NCBI RefSeq assembly: GCF_000377785.1
Contig: NZ_KB898728.1
Coordinates: 118,473 to 182,472, forward strand
DNA length: 64,000 bases
Direction of reading: 5' to 3'
Source: Thioalkalivibrio sp. ALJ24
Lineage (GTDB): Bacteria; Pseudomonadota; Gammaproteobacteria; Ectothiorhodospirales; Ectothiorhodospiraceae
Shown here: in pieces, positions 48,395 to 56,426 of the stretch
Layout of the letters: each line of letters starts with the position of its first letter
How positions within the stretch are numbered: the stretch's first letter is position 1
Position numbers and translations under genes: made by a program
Notes under the pieces: generated by a model
The model's input: only the letters and a program-made list of their open reading frames with translations
What the model was told of the DNA's origin: nothing
Database searches by the model: none

Positions 48395-49063
48395 TCAGCG
48401 TTCGCCGACCGGGTCGCCGCCGGACTCGTCATCTTCCGTCCCGTCCCCGCTCCCATCCGGCACGGCAGCCGGTTCATCGGAGCCCTCCGGAGCCAGCGTC
48501 AGGCCGGCATCCGACGCCACATCGGCCAGATCACGGATCGCATCCAGCGGCGGCAGCTGGTCCAGCGTCTGCAGCCCGAGGTCATCGAGGAAGGTGCGGG
48601 TCGTGCCGTACAGCGCGGGGCGCCCCGGCAGTTCCTTGTGCCCGACGACGTAGATCCATTCGCGTTCCTGCAGTCCGCGCATGATGCCGGAGCTGACCGC
48701 GACCCCGCGCACCGATTCGATCTCCGCGCGGGTGACGGGCTGGCGATAGGCGATGATCGCCAGGGTCTCGAGCAGCGCGCGCGACAGCCGCTGCGGGCGT
48801 TCCGGCCGCGCCGCGCGCACGCTGCCCGAGTACTGCGGCCGTACGCGAAAACGGTAACCGCCGGCCGAGCGCACCAGTTCGATCGCGCGGTCGGAATAGC
48901 GTGCGTCCAGACGTGCCAGCGCCGCCTCCACCGCCGCGCGGTCGGTTTGTCCCAGTTCCGCACAGGCAGCACGCAAATCGCGCAGGGGTACGGGTTCGTC
49001 GGCGGCGAACAGAACCGCCTCCAGCGTCAGCTCCAGCGCGTCGGGCGCATCGTGTCGGGACAT
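48395..49063 (-). CDS. scpB: Segregation and condensation protein ScpB
   Basis: 222 residues. Two winged-helix parts: LELTLEAVLFAADEPVPLRDL at the start and SRALLETLAIIAYRQPVTRAEIESVRGVAVSSGIMRGLQEREWIYVVGHKELPGRPALYGTT (split by residues) in the middle. The C-terminal 40 residues are acidic and disordered-looking. ScpB works with ScpA and SMC in chromosome organisation. ScpA is normally adjacent but is not here, and the upstream neighbour is a DUF2256 gene 34 bases away. Confidence 0.93.
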   Translation of the reverse strand: MSRHDAPDALELTLEAVLFAADEPVPLRDLRAACAELGQTDRAAVEAALARLDARYSDRAIELVRSAGGYRFRVRPQYSGSVRAARPERPQRLSRALLETLAIIAYRQPVTRAEIESVRGVAVSSGIMRGLQEREWIYVVGHKELPGRPALYGTTRTFLDDLGLQTLDQLPPLDAIRDLADVASDAGLTLAPEGSDEPAAVPDGSGDGTEDDESGGDPVGER

Positions 49064-49097
49064 CGGCCCTCCCGGGCATGCCTGGACCAGGCCGCGA

Positions 49098-49259
49098 TTA
49101 TACCGGGCCGCGCCGGCCCCGCATCCGCCGGCAGCGCTGCGAGCAGTATTTCACCTCGTCCCAGCAGCGCGCCCATTTCCGCCGCCAGGTGAACGGACGG
49201 CCGCATACCGCACAGGTCTTCTGCGGCCTTTGCGGCCCGTGCCGCGCCGCACGGCTCAC
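49098..49259 (-). CDS. DUF2256 zinc-ribbon mini-protein
   Basis: 53 codons with a GTG start (49259) and TAA stop, too short to show as a long reading frame. The sequence is a clear DUF2256: [18 protein letters not shown] then [16 protein letters not shown], with Cys16-x-x-Cys19, Cys32 and Cys39-x3-Cys43 for zinc. GTGAGG stands about 6 bases before the start and overlaps the TGA of the DUF393 gene, so translation is probably coupled. The function of the family is unknown; it is often beside photolyase-like or redox genes. Confidence 0.85.
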   Translation of the reverse strand: MSRAARHGPQRPQKTCAVCGRPFTWRRKWARCWDEVKYCSQRCRRMRGRRGPV

Positions 49260-49266
49260 CGGGGCC

Positions 49267-49653
49267 TCACCGTGGCGGGCAGACGCCGTCGCGGCAGCGC
49301 GAACGCCAGCGTGCGCGGGCGAACAGGCCGTACACCCGGTCCATCAGCCAGACCACCGGCGGCAGGCGATGCAACACCGCTCCGGCCAGACGGTAGTACG
49401 GCAGGTGGCGCCAGGTGACGACGAAGGCAGGGGCCCCGCTGACCACCCTTCCCCGCTCGTCCACCGCATGCATCCGCCGCATCGCATCCTCCGGATCGAT
49501 GCCGTAGCCGGCCAGCGGCGCGGGGTCGGCATGGATGTCCTGCCATTCGATGCGGCCGGCACTGTCCAGCCGCCGGTAGTGGCCGATCTCGCGGCGACAC
49601 AGGGGACAGCCGCCATCGAAGAACACCACCGGTCGCGTATCGGCCTCAGGCAT
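49267..49653 (-). CDS. DUF393 (DCC family) thiol-disulfide oxidoreductase-like protein
   Basis: 128 residues. The DCC signature is [15 protein letters not shown] near the N-terminus, with a CxxC redox pair in a thioredoxin-like context, then [12 protein letters not shown], and [18 protein letters not shown] and W[10 protein letters not shown]. The C-terminus adds a further cysteine pair ([10 protein letters not shown]). DCC proteins are predicted thiol oxidoreductases; substrate unknown. It overlaps the upstream small gene by 8 bases and precedes DUF2256 by 7 bases, so three genes form one operon. Confidence 0.88.
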   Translation of the reverse strand: MPEADTRPVVFFDGGCPLCRREIGHYRRLDSAGRIEWQDIHADPAPLAGYGIDPEDAMRRMHAVDERGRVVSGAPAFVVTWRHLPYYRLAGAVLHRLPPVVWLMDRVYGLFARARWRSRCRDGVCPPR

Positions 49654-49975
49654 GTCCCACCGGTCCCATCAGATGATGGTGAGCCTCGGGCAGAGCCCCC
49701 AGAGCCCGTTCGACAACGTCGCGCGCCAGCCCGCGGGTCATCTCGCCGTCAGCCGGAATCATCTCGGTGCGCACCGCCAGGGCCATCGCGAGGGCCTGCA
49801 GCACGTCGCCGTTGCAGGTGTCCCCCAGCACCGCGATCTCGTGGTCCATCGCTGTCAGGACGCGGTCCAGCAGCTGCTGCACGCGCACGGCCGAATCGGT
49901 CTCCGGATGCAGCGGGAAATCGAAGCTCAGCTGCTCCCCGCTCCCGCTGGTGTAGCGATACGGCAGATATTCCAT
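49646..49975 (-). CDS. Hypothetical 109-residue protein
   Basis: 109 residues from the ATG at 49975, which has an excellent AAGGAGG 7 bases upstream. The N-terminus (MEYLPYRYTSGSGEQLSFDFP) is beta-like; the rest is mostly helical (RVQQLLDRVLTAMDHEIAVLGDTCNGDVLQALAMALAVRTEMI). I do not recognise a family. There is no signal peptide or membrane segment. It heads the small operon with DUF393 and DUF2256 and overlaps DUF393 by 8 bases. Its good ribosome binding site and codon use argue for a real gene. Confidence 0.75.
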   Translation of the reverse strand: MEYLPYRYTSGSGEQLSFDFPLHPETDSAVRVQQLLDRVLTAMDHEIAVLGDTCNGDVLQALAMALAVRTEMIPADGEMTRGLARDVVERALGALPEAHHHLMGPVGHA

Positions 49976-50190
49976 GGCTCGCCTCCTTGTCGTCATTATC
50001 GGGCCGGGCCCGTTCCCGCACAGGTCATGATGCATAACGCAGCCGGTGCCGCTGGCAGGTTGGGCCACACAAGGACGCGCAAGTTCGCCCGGCCACCCAA
50101 CACTTCGCATGGTGCGCTATTCTTGCCGGCCATGAGAACCCGTTTCGGCCATCACCGCCACGAGAATCCGATAACGGAGGGGTTCGCGCG

Positions 50191-50925
50191 ATGATCCTGC
50201 TCGGTCGCCGCCGCCGTGCCCGGCCACCGGGCCCGCTGCGCTACCTGTTCGGGTTCCTGCTGGCGCTGCTCGCGCTGGCGCTGACCGCCGTGGTGGCGGT
50301 CCTGCTCTACTTTGCCCGTGTCGATCCGCCCTACGGCATGGCGATGGTCACGGCGACCGACCGTGCGACCGCCTCGCACTACCGCCCGTACTGGCGCTCG
50401 CTGGACGAGCTGCCGGACGCCGTATTGCTGGCGGTGATCGCGGCCGAGGACCAGCGCTTCCCGCGGCATCGCGGCTTCGACTGGTCTTCGGTACGCCAGG
50501 CGCTGACCGACCATGCGCGCGGCGGACGCCTGCGCGGGGCCTCCACCATCACCCAGCAGACAGCGAAGAACCTGTTCCTGTGGCACGACCGTTCGTGGCT
50601 GCGCAAGGCGCTGGAGGCCGGCCTGACCGTGGGCATGGAACTGCTGTGGAGCAAGGAACGCATCCTCGAGGTTTACCTCAACCTCGCCCAGTGGGGCCCG
50701 GGCCTCTACGGCATCGAGGCCGCCGCGCAGCATTATTTCGGCATCCCCGCCACCGACCTGACCCCGGAGCAGGCCGCCCGCCTGGCCGCCATCCTGCCGT
50801 CGCCGGGCCGCCTGGATCCGGTCTCCCCGAACGACGGTCTGGAACGCCGCATCGCCTGGATCGAAGGCCAGATGGAAGTGCTCGGGACCGGCTGGCTGCG
50901 ACCCGTGCGGTCGCGCGACCGCTGA
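50191..50925 (+). CDS. mtgA: Monofunctional peptidoglycan glycosyltransferase MtgA
   Basis: 244 residues; GGAGGGG about 9 bases before the ATG. One N-terminal transmembrane helix (LFGFLLALLALALTAVVAVLLYF) precedes the GT51 domain: IAAEDQRFPRHRGFDW with the catalytic Glu, RGASTITQQTAKNLFLW, RKALEAGL and KERILEVYLNLAQWGPGLYGI. It polymerises lipid II without cross-linking. The enzyme complements PBP1B encoded at 30840-33197. The 215 bases upstream separate it from the divergent 109-residue gene. Confidence 0.96.
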   Translation: MILLGRRRRARPPGPLRYLFGFLLALLALALTAVVAVLLYFARVDPPYGMAMVTATDRATASHYRPYWRSLDELPDAVLLAVIAAEDQRFPRHRGFDWSSVRQALTDHARGGRLRGASTITQQTAKNLFLWHDRSWLRKALEAGLTVGMELLWSKERILEVYLNLAQWGPGLYGIEAAAQHYFGIPATDLTPEQAARLAAILPSPGRLDPVSPNDGLERRIAWIEGQMEVLGTGWLRPVRSRDR

Positions 50926-51011
50926 GGGGCCCCGTCGTGCGTTCCCGTGCGTACGGCTCGGGGTTTCCTTTACACTCCGGGACTTCCATCACACCCTTTC
51001 CGAGGTTCCGC

Positions 51012-53318
51012 GTGTCCTCACGACTCTCCCCCCGCGCGTCCGGGCTGTTTGCCGCCCTCGCCGCACTGCTGCTGGCGCTGGCCATGACCGCCGGTCCGGC
51101 CACGGCCGACGAGGCGCCGTCTTCCGCCGAGACCCATGCAGCGCTGATCGAGTTGCTGGAAGACCCCGAGGCCCGCGAACGCCTGCTGGAGACCCTGCGC
51201 GCCGAGGGCGTCCCACGCGACGCGGAGGCGGCCGAGGAAGCCGCGCCCGGGGAGGAGGCGGTCACCCTGCCTCGACGCATCGCCCAGCTGACCCAGGGAC
51301 TGGCGGAAGGCACGGTGGCCGAGATCCGCACGCTCGGCACGGTCGCCGAGGATACGGTCGCGCAGCTGCGCGCGATCGAGCCGGTTGCCTTCGGGCTCGC
51401 GGTGGGCGATCTGGCGATCGTCATCCTGTTCACCCTGATCGTCTACTGGGTCCTGCGCCGCGTCGTCTCGCCGCTGTTCGCGGGACTGGACCGCTGGGTC
51501 CTCGGTGCCGGCGAACAGTACCGCCTGCTGCGAACGCTGCCCGGCGTGGGGCTCGCTGCGCTCATCGATTTGTTCGCCGTGGTCCTGGCCTGGGTCGCGG
51601 GCTATGGCCTGGCGCTGTTCCTGCTTGGCGAATCCGGCGCGATGGAGACGCGGCATTCGCTGTTCCTCAATGCCTTCCTGCTGATCGAGCTGGCGCGCGC
51701 GGCGCTGCGGCTGATTTTCGCGACCCGCTACCAGGGCCTGCGGCTGCTGCCGATGGAGGGCGAGGAGGCGGCCTACTGGAACGCCTGGCTGGCACGCATC
51801 GTGTCCTACATCGGCTACGGCCTGCTGCTGCTGGTGCCGCTGACCAACATGCACGTGTCGTTCGAGGCAGGCCGCTCGCTGAGCCTTCTGGTGATGCTCA
51901 CGGCCTTCCTCTACGCGGCGACCATCATCCTGCAGAACCGGCGCCGGGTGCATGACCGGCTGATGGCGCTGGCGAATCGCTCGTATTTCTCGTTCACCCG
52001 CATCGCGACCGGCCTGCTCGCGCGCTTCTGGCACGTGATCGCGCTGGTCTACTTCCTCTCGCTGACCGTCGTCAGCATCGTGCGCCCGGACGACGCACTG
52101 CCGTTCATGGCCGCCGCCACCCTGCAGACGGTCATCGCCGCGTTCGCCGGGTTCTTCATCGCGAGCCTGCTGACCCAGATCATCGGACGCGAGATCGCGA
52201 TCCCCGCGGACACCCGCGAGAAGTTCCCGCTGCTGGAGACACGTCTGAACGCCTACGTGCCCAAGGCGCTGAAGACCATGCGCCTGGTCATCCTGCTGAT
52301 CGTACTGGCGGTGATCGCCGACGCCTGGGGCAGCTTCAGCCTGCTCGACTGGATCCGTTCCGATGCCGGCGCGCTGATCCTCGGCACCGCCATCTCGGTG
52401 GCCCTGATCCTGCTCGCCGCAGCGCTGGCCTGGCTGGTGTTCGCCAGCTGGGTGGAACACCGCCTCAACCCCAACACCGGCGAGGGGGAGCCCAACGCCC
52501 GCGAGAAGACCCTGCTGACCATCTTCCGCAACGCGGTGGCGATCGCGTTGCTGGTGTTCACCCTGATGATCGTGCTGGCCGAGATCGGCATCAACATCGG
52601 CCCGCTGCTGGCCGGCGCCGGCGTGCTCGGCCTGGCCATCGGGTTCGGCGCGCAGAAGCTGGTGCAGGACATCATCACCGGGGTGTTCATCCAGCTGGAG
52701 AACGCCATCAACGTGGGCGACGTGATCACCGTGACCGGCACCACCGGCACGGTGGAGAAACTCACCATCCGCTCGCTCGGCCTGCGTGACCTCGCCGGGA
52801 CCTACCACCTGATCCCGTTCTCTTCGGTGGACGCGGTGTCCAACTACATGCGCGAATACGGCTACCACGTGGGCGAATACGGGGTGGCCTATCGCGAGGA
52901 CATCGACGAGGTGATCGTGCGCCTGCGCGAAGCCTTCGAGGAGCTCAAGCAGGACCCCGAACAGGGCCCCAACGTGCTCGACGAAATGGAGGTGCACGGG
53001 GTCACCGCGCTGGACGACTCCTCGGTCAACATCCGCATCCGCATCATGACCGCGCCGGGGACCCAGTTCGGCCTGGGCCGGGCGTTCAACCGCCTGGTCA
53101 AGCGTCATTTCGACGCCGCCGGCATCGAGATCCCGTTCCCGCACACCACGCTGTACTTCGGCGAGGACAAGGACGGCTCCGCGCCGGCGGCCAACCTGCG
53201 GGTGCTGGAATCACGGCGCATGCCCGAGGGCGACACCGACGAAACCGACTACTCGCGGGATCGTCGCTCGCGCCCCAATCCAAAACACAAGGGCGATTAC
53301 GACGACGTCGACGAGTGA
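51012..53318 (+). CDS. MscS-family mechanosensitive channel (YbiO-like)
   Basis: 768 residues from the GTG at 51012 with GAGG 7 bases upstream. A signal peptide ends near PATADEA. After a periplasmic coiled region (about 25-120) come about ten transmembrane segments and the MscS pore block (LLAGAGVLGLAIGFGAQKLVQDIITGVFIQLENAINVGDVI), then a cytosolic domain with GTVEKLTIRSLGLRDLAGTYHLIPFSS. The C-terminus is charged. Size and layout match E. coli YbiO more than MscK. It releases solutes after hypo-osmotic shock, useful for a haloalkaliphile that relies on compatible solutes. Confidence 0.9.
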   Translation: MSSRLSPRASGLFAALAALLLALAMTAGPATADEAPSSAETHAALIELLEDPEARERLLETLRAEGVPRDAEAAEEAAPGEEAVTLPRRIAQLTQGLAEGTVAEIRTLGTVAEDTVAQLRAIEPVAFGLAVGDLAIVILFTLIVYWVLRRVVSPLFAGLDRWVLGAGEQYRLLRTLPGVGLAALIDLFAVVLAWVAGYGLALFLLGESGAMETRHSLFLNAFLLIELARAALRLIFATRYQGLRLLPMEGEEAAYWNAWLARIVSYIGYGLLLLVPLTNMHVSFEAGRSLSLLVMLTAFLYAATIILQNRRRVHDRLMALANRSYFSFTRIATGLLARFWHVIALVYFLSLTVVSIVRPDDALPFMAAATLQTVIAAFAGFFIASLLTQIIGREIAIPADTREKFPLLETRLNAYVPKALKTMRLVILLIVLAVIADAWGSFSLLDWIRSDAGALILGTAISVALILLAAALAWLVFASWVEHRLNPNTGEGEPNAREKTLLTIFRNAVAIALLVFTLMIVLAEIGINIGPLLAGAGVLGLAIGFGAQKLVQDIITGVFIQLENAINVGDVITVTGTTGTVEKLTIRSLGLRDLAGTYHLIPFSSVDAVSNYMREYGYHVGEYGVAYREDIDEVIVRLREAFEELKQDPEQGPNVLDEMEVHGVTALDDSSVNIRIRIMTAPGTQFGLGRAFNRLVKRHFDAAGIEIPFPHTTLYFGEDKDGSAPAANLRVLESRRMPEGDTDETDYSRDRRSRPNPKHKGDYDDVDE

Positions 53319-53393
53319 CCGCGCGGACCAGCCGCGACCCGCACCCGACCGGGGGATCTTTCCCGCGCCGGGTGCCCCGGCGATGATCATCCC

Positions 53394-54080
53394 ATGCGTC
53401 TGCTGATCCTGGTCATACCGCTGCTTCTGCTGATCGCCTGGCTGCCGGGCTGGTGGGTCCGGCGTACCATGCAGAAGTATCACCGTCCGGAAGACCGCTA
53501 CCGCCACAGCGGGGCGGCCATGGCTCGCGAACTGCTGCATCGCCATGGCCTGACGCAGGTCGCGGTGGAGGTCACGAAGGACGGCGACCACTACGACCCG
53601 GCCGACCGCACGGTGCGGCTGTCGCAGGAGAACTATCACGGCCATTCGCTGACCGCGGTCACCGTGGCGGCCCACGAGGTCGGCCACGCGGTACAGCATG
53701 CCCGGGGCTATCGGCCACTGCAGCTGCGCGGGACCCTGGTGGCCGCCACCCGTCACGCCCAGCGCCTCGGCGCGATCCTGATGATCGGCATCCCGATCAT
53801 CACCCTGATCACCCGCCACCCGGCCCCGGGCATCCTGTTCTTCCTGGCCGGCGTGCTGTCGATGGGGCTGGCAGCGCTGGTGCACTTCGTGACCCTGCCC
53901 ACCGAGCTGGACGCCAGTTTCCGGCGGGCCATGCCGATGCTGCGCGACGGCGATTACCTGCATCCGCCGGACTATCGCCACGCCGAACGCATCCTGCGCG
54001 CCGCCGCGTACACCTATCTCGCGCAGTCGCTGGCCAGCCTGCTCAACATCGCGTCCTGGTTCCGTTTCCTGCGCCGCTGA
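53394..54080 (+). CDS. YugP-type zinc-dependent membrane metallopeptidase
   Basis: 228 residues. N-terminal transmembrane helix (LLILVIPLLLLIAWLPG), then the zinc-binding motif AHEVGHAVQHARGY (HExxH) and two or three more hydrophobic segments; the downstream TLPTELDASFRRAMPMLRDG is a family hallmark. The substrate is unknown. It follows the MscS channel after 75 bases, possibly as an independent transcript, and precedes the glutamine-rich exported protein. Confidence 0.9.
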   Translation: MRLLILVIPLLLLIAWLPGWWVRRTMQKYHRPEDRYRHSGAAMARELLHRHGLTQVAVEVTKDGDHYDPADRTVRLSQENYHGHSLTAVTVAAHEVGHAVQHARGYRPLQLRGTLVAATRHAQRLGAILMIGIPIITLITRHPAPGILFFLAGVLSMGLAALVHFVTLPTELDASFRRAMPMLRDGDYLHPPDYRHAERILRAAAYTYLAQSLASLLNIASWFRFLRR

Positions 54081-54242
54081 CCCGGTCCCGCGGAACGAAA
54101 GGCCGTGGCGAACGTCTCAGACCCGTACGGTCCAGGCCTGCGTCCCTTCCCCGGGCGGACATCCGGGCCCCGGGACTGTTAAGCTTGGGTTCATGACTCG
54201 ATAGTAGCGTCGCAAAGACATCCCTTCAGGAGAGCAGTAACG

Positions 54243-54845
54243 ATGCACAATCATTCCCGGTCGATCATCGGCCTTGCCGCCGCGGCGGCTCTCGCGATGG
54301 CCAGCGGCCTGGCCCACGCCCAGATGGGCGAAGGTCAGGGCATGGGTGGCCAGCAGCAACAGCAGCAACAGCAGCAGGGTGGCCCGCAGATGGAGATGCA
54401 GGAGCTCCAGCAGACCCTGATCCAGACCCAGCAGCAGGCCATCGAGAACAACCCCGAACTGGAACAGAAGGGTGAGGAACTCGAAGAGCTGGTGATCAGC
54501 AAGATGGAAGAAGCCGGATTCCAGCCGCGTTCCGATCTGGACACCCTGGAGTCCGCCGAAGAAGGCCTGCAGGATCCGGAACTGAGCGCGGAAGAACGTC
54601 AGCAGCTGATCCAGTCCGAAGACGTGCAGCAGGCGCAGCAGAATCTGCAGGAAGCCCAGCAGGCCGTGGCCGAAGATCGCGAGATCCTCGAGGCCCAGGA
54701 AGCCCTGCAGGATGACCTGATGGAGGCGATGCGCGCCGAGAACGCCGACATCGACGACGTCATCGAGCGCATGGAAGCCCTGCAGCAGGAGATGATGCAA
54801 CAGCAGGGTGGCGGTGGCGCTCCGGGCATGGCGCCCCAGCAGTAA
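54243..54845 (+). CDS. Exported glutamine/glutamate-rich coiled-coil protein
   Basis: 200 residues. CAGGAGAG before the ATG is a good ribosome binding site, and a signal peptide ends near GLAHAQM. A run of nine glutamines (about residues 37-45) and Gly-Gln-Met-rich ends flank a long helical, acidic, Gln/Glu-rich body (ELEQKGEELEELVISKMEEAG; QQAQQNLQEAQQAVAEDREILEAQEALQDD) with heptad character. No enzymatic domain and no cysteine. It may be a periplasmic structural or chaperone-like protein. I do not recognise a named family. A strong terminator follows. Confidence 0.8.
   Translation: MHNHSRSIIGLAAAAALAMASGLAHAQMGEGQGMGGQQQQQQQQQGGPQMEMQELQQTLIQTQQQAIENNPELEQKGEELEELVISKMEEAGFQPRSDLDTLESAEEGLQDPELSAEERQQLIQSEDVQQAQQNLQEAQQAVAEDREILEAQEALQDDLMEAMRAENADIDDVIERMEALQQEMMQQQGGGGAPGMAPQQ
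54351..54377 (+). repeat. CAG/CAA microsatellite coding for nine glutamines
   Basis: Three near-perfect copies of a 9-base unit (CAGCAGCAA, the last ending CAG) within the exported Gln-rich gene. It is a short tandem repeat that could vary in length without shifting the frame. Confidence 0.85.
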
Positions 54846-54872
54846 TCACTGCGGACAACCGTTCGAGCCAGC

Positions 54873-54906
54873 AAGGCCCGGTCCTCTCAGGACCGGGCCT
54901 TTTTTG
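54873..54906 (+). terminator. Intrinsic terminator after the Gln-rich exported protein gene
   Basis: A 13-base arm at 54873-54885 (AAGGCCCGGTCCT) and its complement at 54889-54901 pair around a 3-base loop, followed by TTTTTT. It is a textbook rho-independent terminator and lies between this gene and the convergent malQ. Confidence 0.93.
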
Positions 54907-54941
54907 TTGCGACCCGAGCGTTCGCCGCGTGGGCAACGAGG

Positions 54942-56423
54942 TCAGGAATCGGCCGGAAGGCGACCGTGGGCCTCGGACAGCGCCCGCAGTTCTTCCGCCA
55001 GGCCGGCCGGCACCTGGTCCCATTCAAAGCGCCAGGACCAGTTGCCCTCGACCGTTCCCGGACGGTTCATGCGATGTTCGCCGTCCAGCTCCAGCACATC
55101 CTGCATCGGCACGATCGCGATGCACGCGGGCGAGGCCCAGGCGGCGCGGATCAGCGGCCAGGGCATCGCCGCCGCGGCATCCGGTTCTCCGAGGACGTTC
55201 AGCACGTGTTGCTGCTGGTCGGGGTCCAGCGAAGCGAACCAGCCCACGGTGGTGTCATTGTCGTGGGTGCCGGTGTAGACCGCGCTCACCTCGTCATGAT
55301 TCGCCGGCAGATAGGGGTTGTCGTCCCCGCCCTCGAACGCGAACTGCAGGATCCGCATGCCCGGGAAATCGAAGCGTTCGCGCAGAGCCGTCACCTCCGG
55401 GGTGATCACCCCGAGGTCCTCGGCCAGCACCGGGAGGCTGCCAAGCTCCCCGGCCAGGGCCTCGAAGAACTCCGCTCCGGGTCCCTCGAACCAGTAGCCC
55501 CGGGTCGCATCGGGCTCCTGCGCCGGGATCGCCCAGCTCGCCTCGAAACCACGGAAGTGGTCGATGCGCAGGGCATCCACCGTCTCCAGCGCGCGGCGCA
55601 CGCGGCGGATCCACCAGGCGTAGCCGGTTTCCGCAAGCCGATCCCAGCGATACTGCGGATTGCCCCAGCGCTGGCCGGTCTCGGAGAAATAGTCCGGGGG
55701 CACACCGGCCACGGTCCGCGGCTGGCCCTGCTCGTCGAGATCGAACAGGTCCGGGTGGGCCCACACGTCCGCGGAATCATGGGCCACGAAGATCGGCATG
55801 TCCCCCAGCAGCATGATGCCGCAGTCGTTGGCGTGTCGGCGAACCGCGCGCCACTGGTGGGCGAACACGAACTGCTCGAAGTGCACCCGCTCCAGCGCAT
55901 CCGCGTGATCGCGGGTCACCCGCTCCAGCGCCTGCGGCTGGCGATCGCGCAGCTCCGGCGCCCATTCCCACCACGGGCGGCCGTCCTCCAGGGAACGGAT
56001 CACGCAGAACAGGGCGAAATCATCCAGCCACACCGGGCCCTGCTCCTCGAGGAACGCCCGATAGGCCGCATGCAGGGCATGCCCCTCGCCCGCCACGGTC
56101 TCGCCGGCCAGTGCCAGCAGGTCCGCCGGCGGCCGGCCGTCGTCCACGATACCGGCCGCTTCCGCCAGGCGGGCCGGGTCGATCAGCCGCGGATCGCCGG
56201 CGAATGCCGAAATGCTGGCGTACGGCGAGCCGTCGCCCTGCACCGGATGCAGCGGCAGGATCTGCCACAGCGAGAAGCCGGCAGAGGCCGCCCAGTTGAC
56301 GAAGCGAAAGGCCTCTTCGCCCAGCGTGCCCACCGCGTGCGGCCCCGGCAGCGAGGTCGGATGCAGCAGCACGCCGGCACGCCGGCGCTGCAGCAGGGGG
56401 TTGCAGTGTTGCGTTTCTTCCAT
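54942..56423 (-). CDS. malQ: 4-alpha-glucanotransferase (amylomaltase)
   Basis: 493 residues of GH77. Family motifs are RRAGVLLHPTSLPG, GFSLWQILPLHPVQGDGSPYAS, LRIDHFRGFEASWAIP (catalytic Asp), LAEDLGVITPEVTALRE (catalytic Glu), and TGTHDNDTTVGW. It transfers maltooligosaccharide units and so disproportionates short glucans in glycogen turnover. It lies 3 bases after the GH57 gene and belongs to the glgC-GH57-malQ operon. Confidence 0.96.
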   Translation of the reverse strand: MEETQHCNPLLQRRRAGVLLHPTSLPGPHAVGTLGEEAFRFVNWAASAGFSLWQILPLHPVQGDGSPYASISAFAGDPRLIDPARLAEAAGIVDDGRPPADLLALAGETVAGEGHALHAAYRAFLEEQGPVWLDDFALFCVIRSLEDGRPWWEWAPELRDRQPQALERVTRDHADALERVHFEQFVFAHQWRAVRRHANDCGIMLLGDMPIFVAHDSADVWAHPDLFDLDEQGQPRTVAGVPPDYFSETGQRWGNPQYRWDRLAETGYAWWIRRVRRALETVDALRIDHFRGFEASWAIPAQEPDATRGYWFEGPGAEFFEALAGELGSLPVLAEDLGVITPEVTALRERFDFPGMRILQFAFEGGDDNPYLPANHDEVSAVYTGTHDNDTTVGWFASLDPDQQQHVLNVLGEPDAAAAMPWPLIRAAWASPACIAIVPMQDVLELDGEHRMNRPGTVEGNWSWRFEWDQVPAGLAEELRALSEAHGRLPADS

Positions 56424-56426
56424 GAA

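Noticed and set aside
51018-53144. Minus-strand 708-codon frame opposite the MscS channel
   Set aside because: Gln/His/Arg-rich shadow protein produced by the G+C-rich third positions of the real gene.
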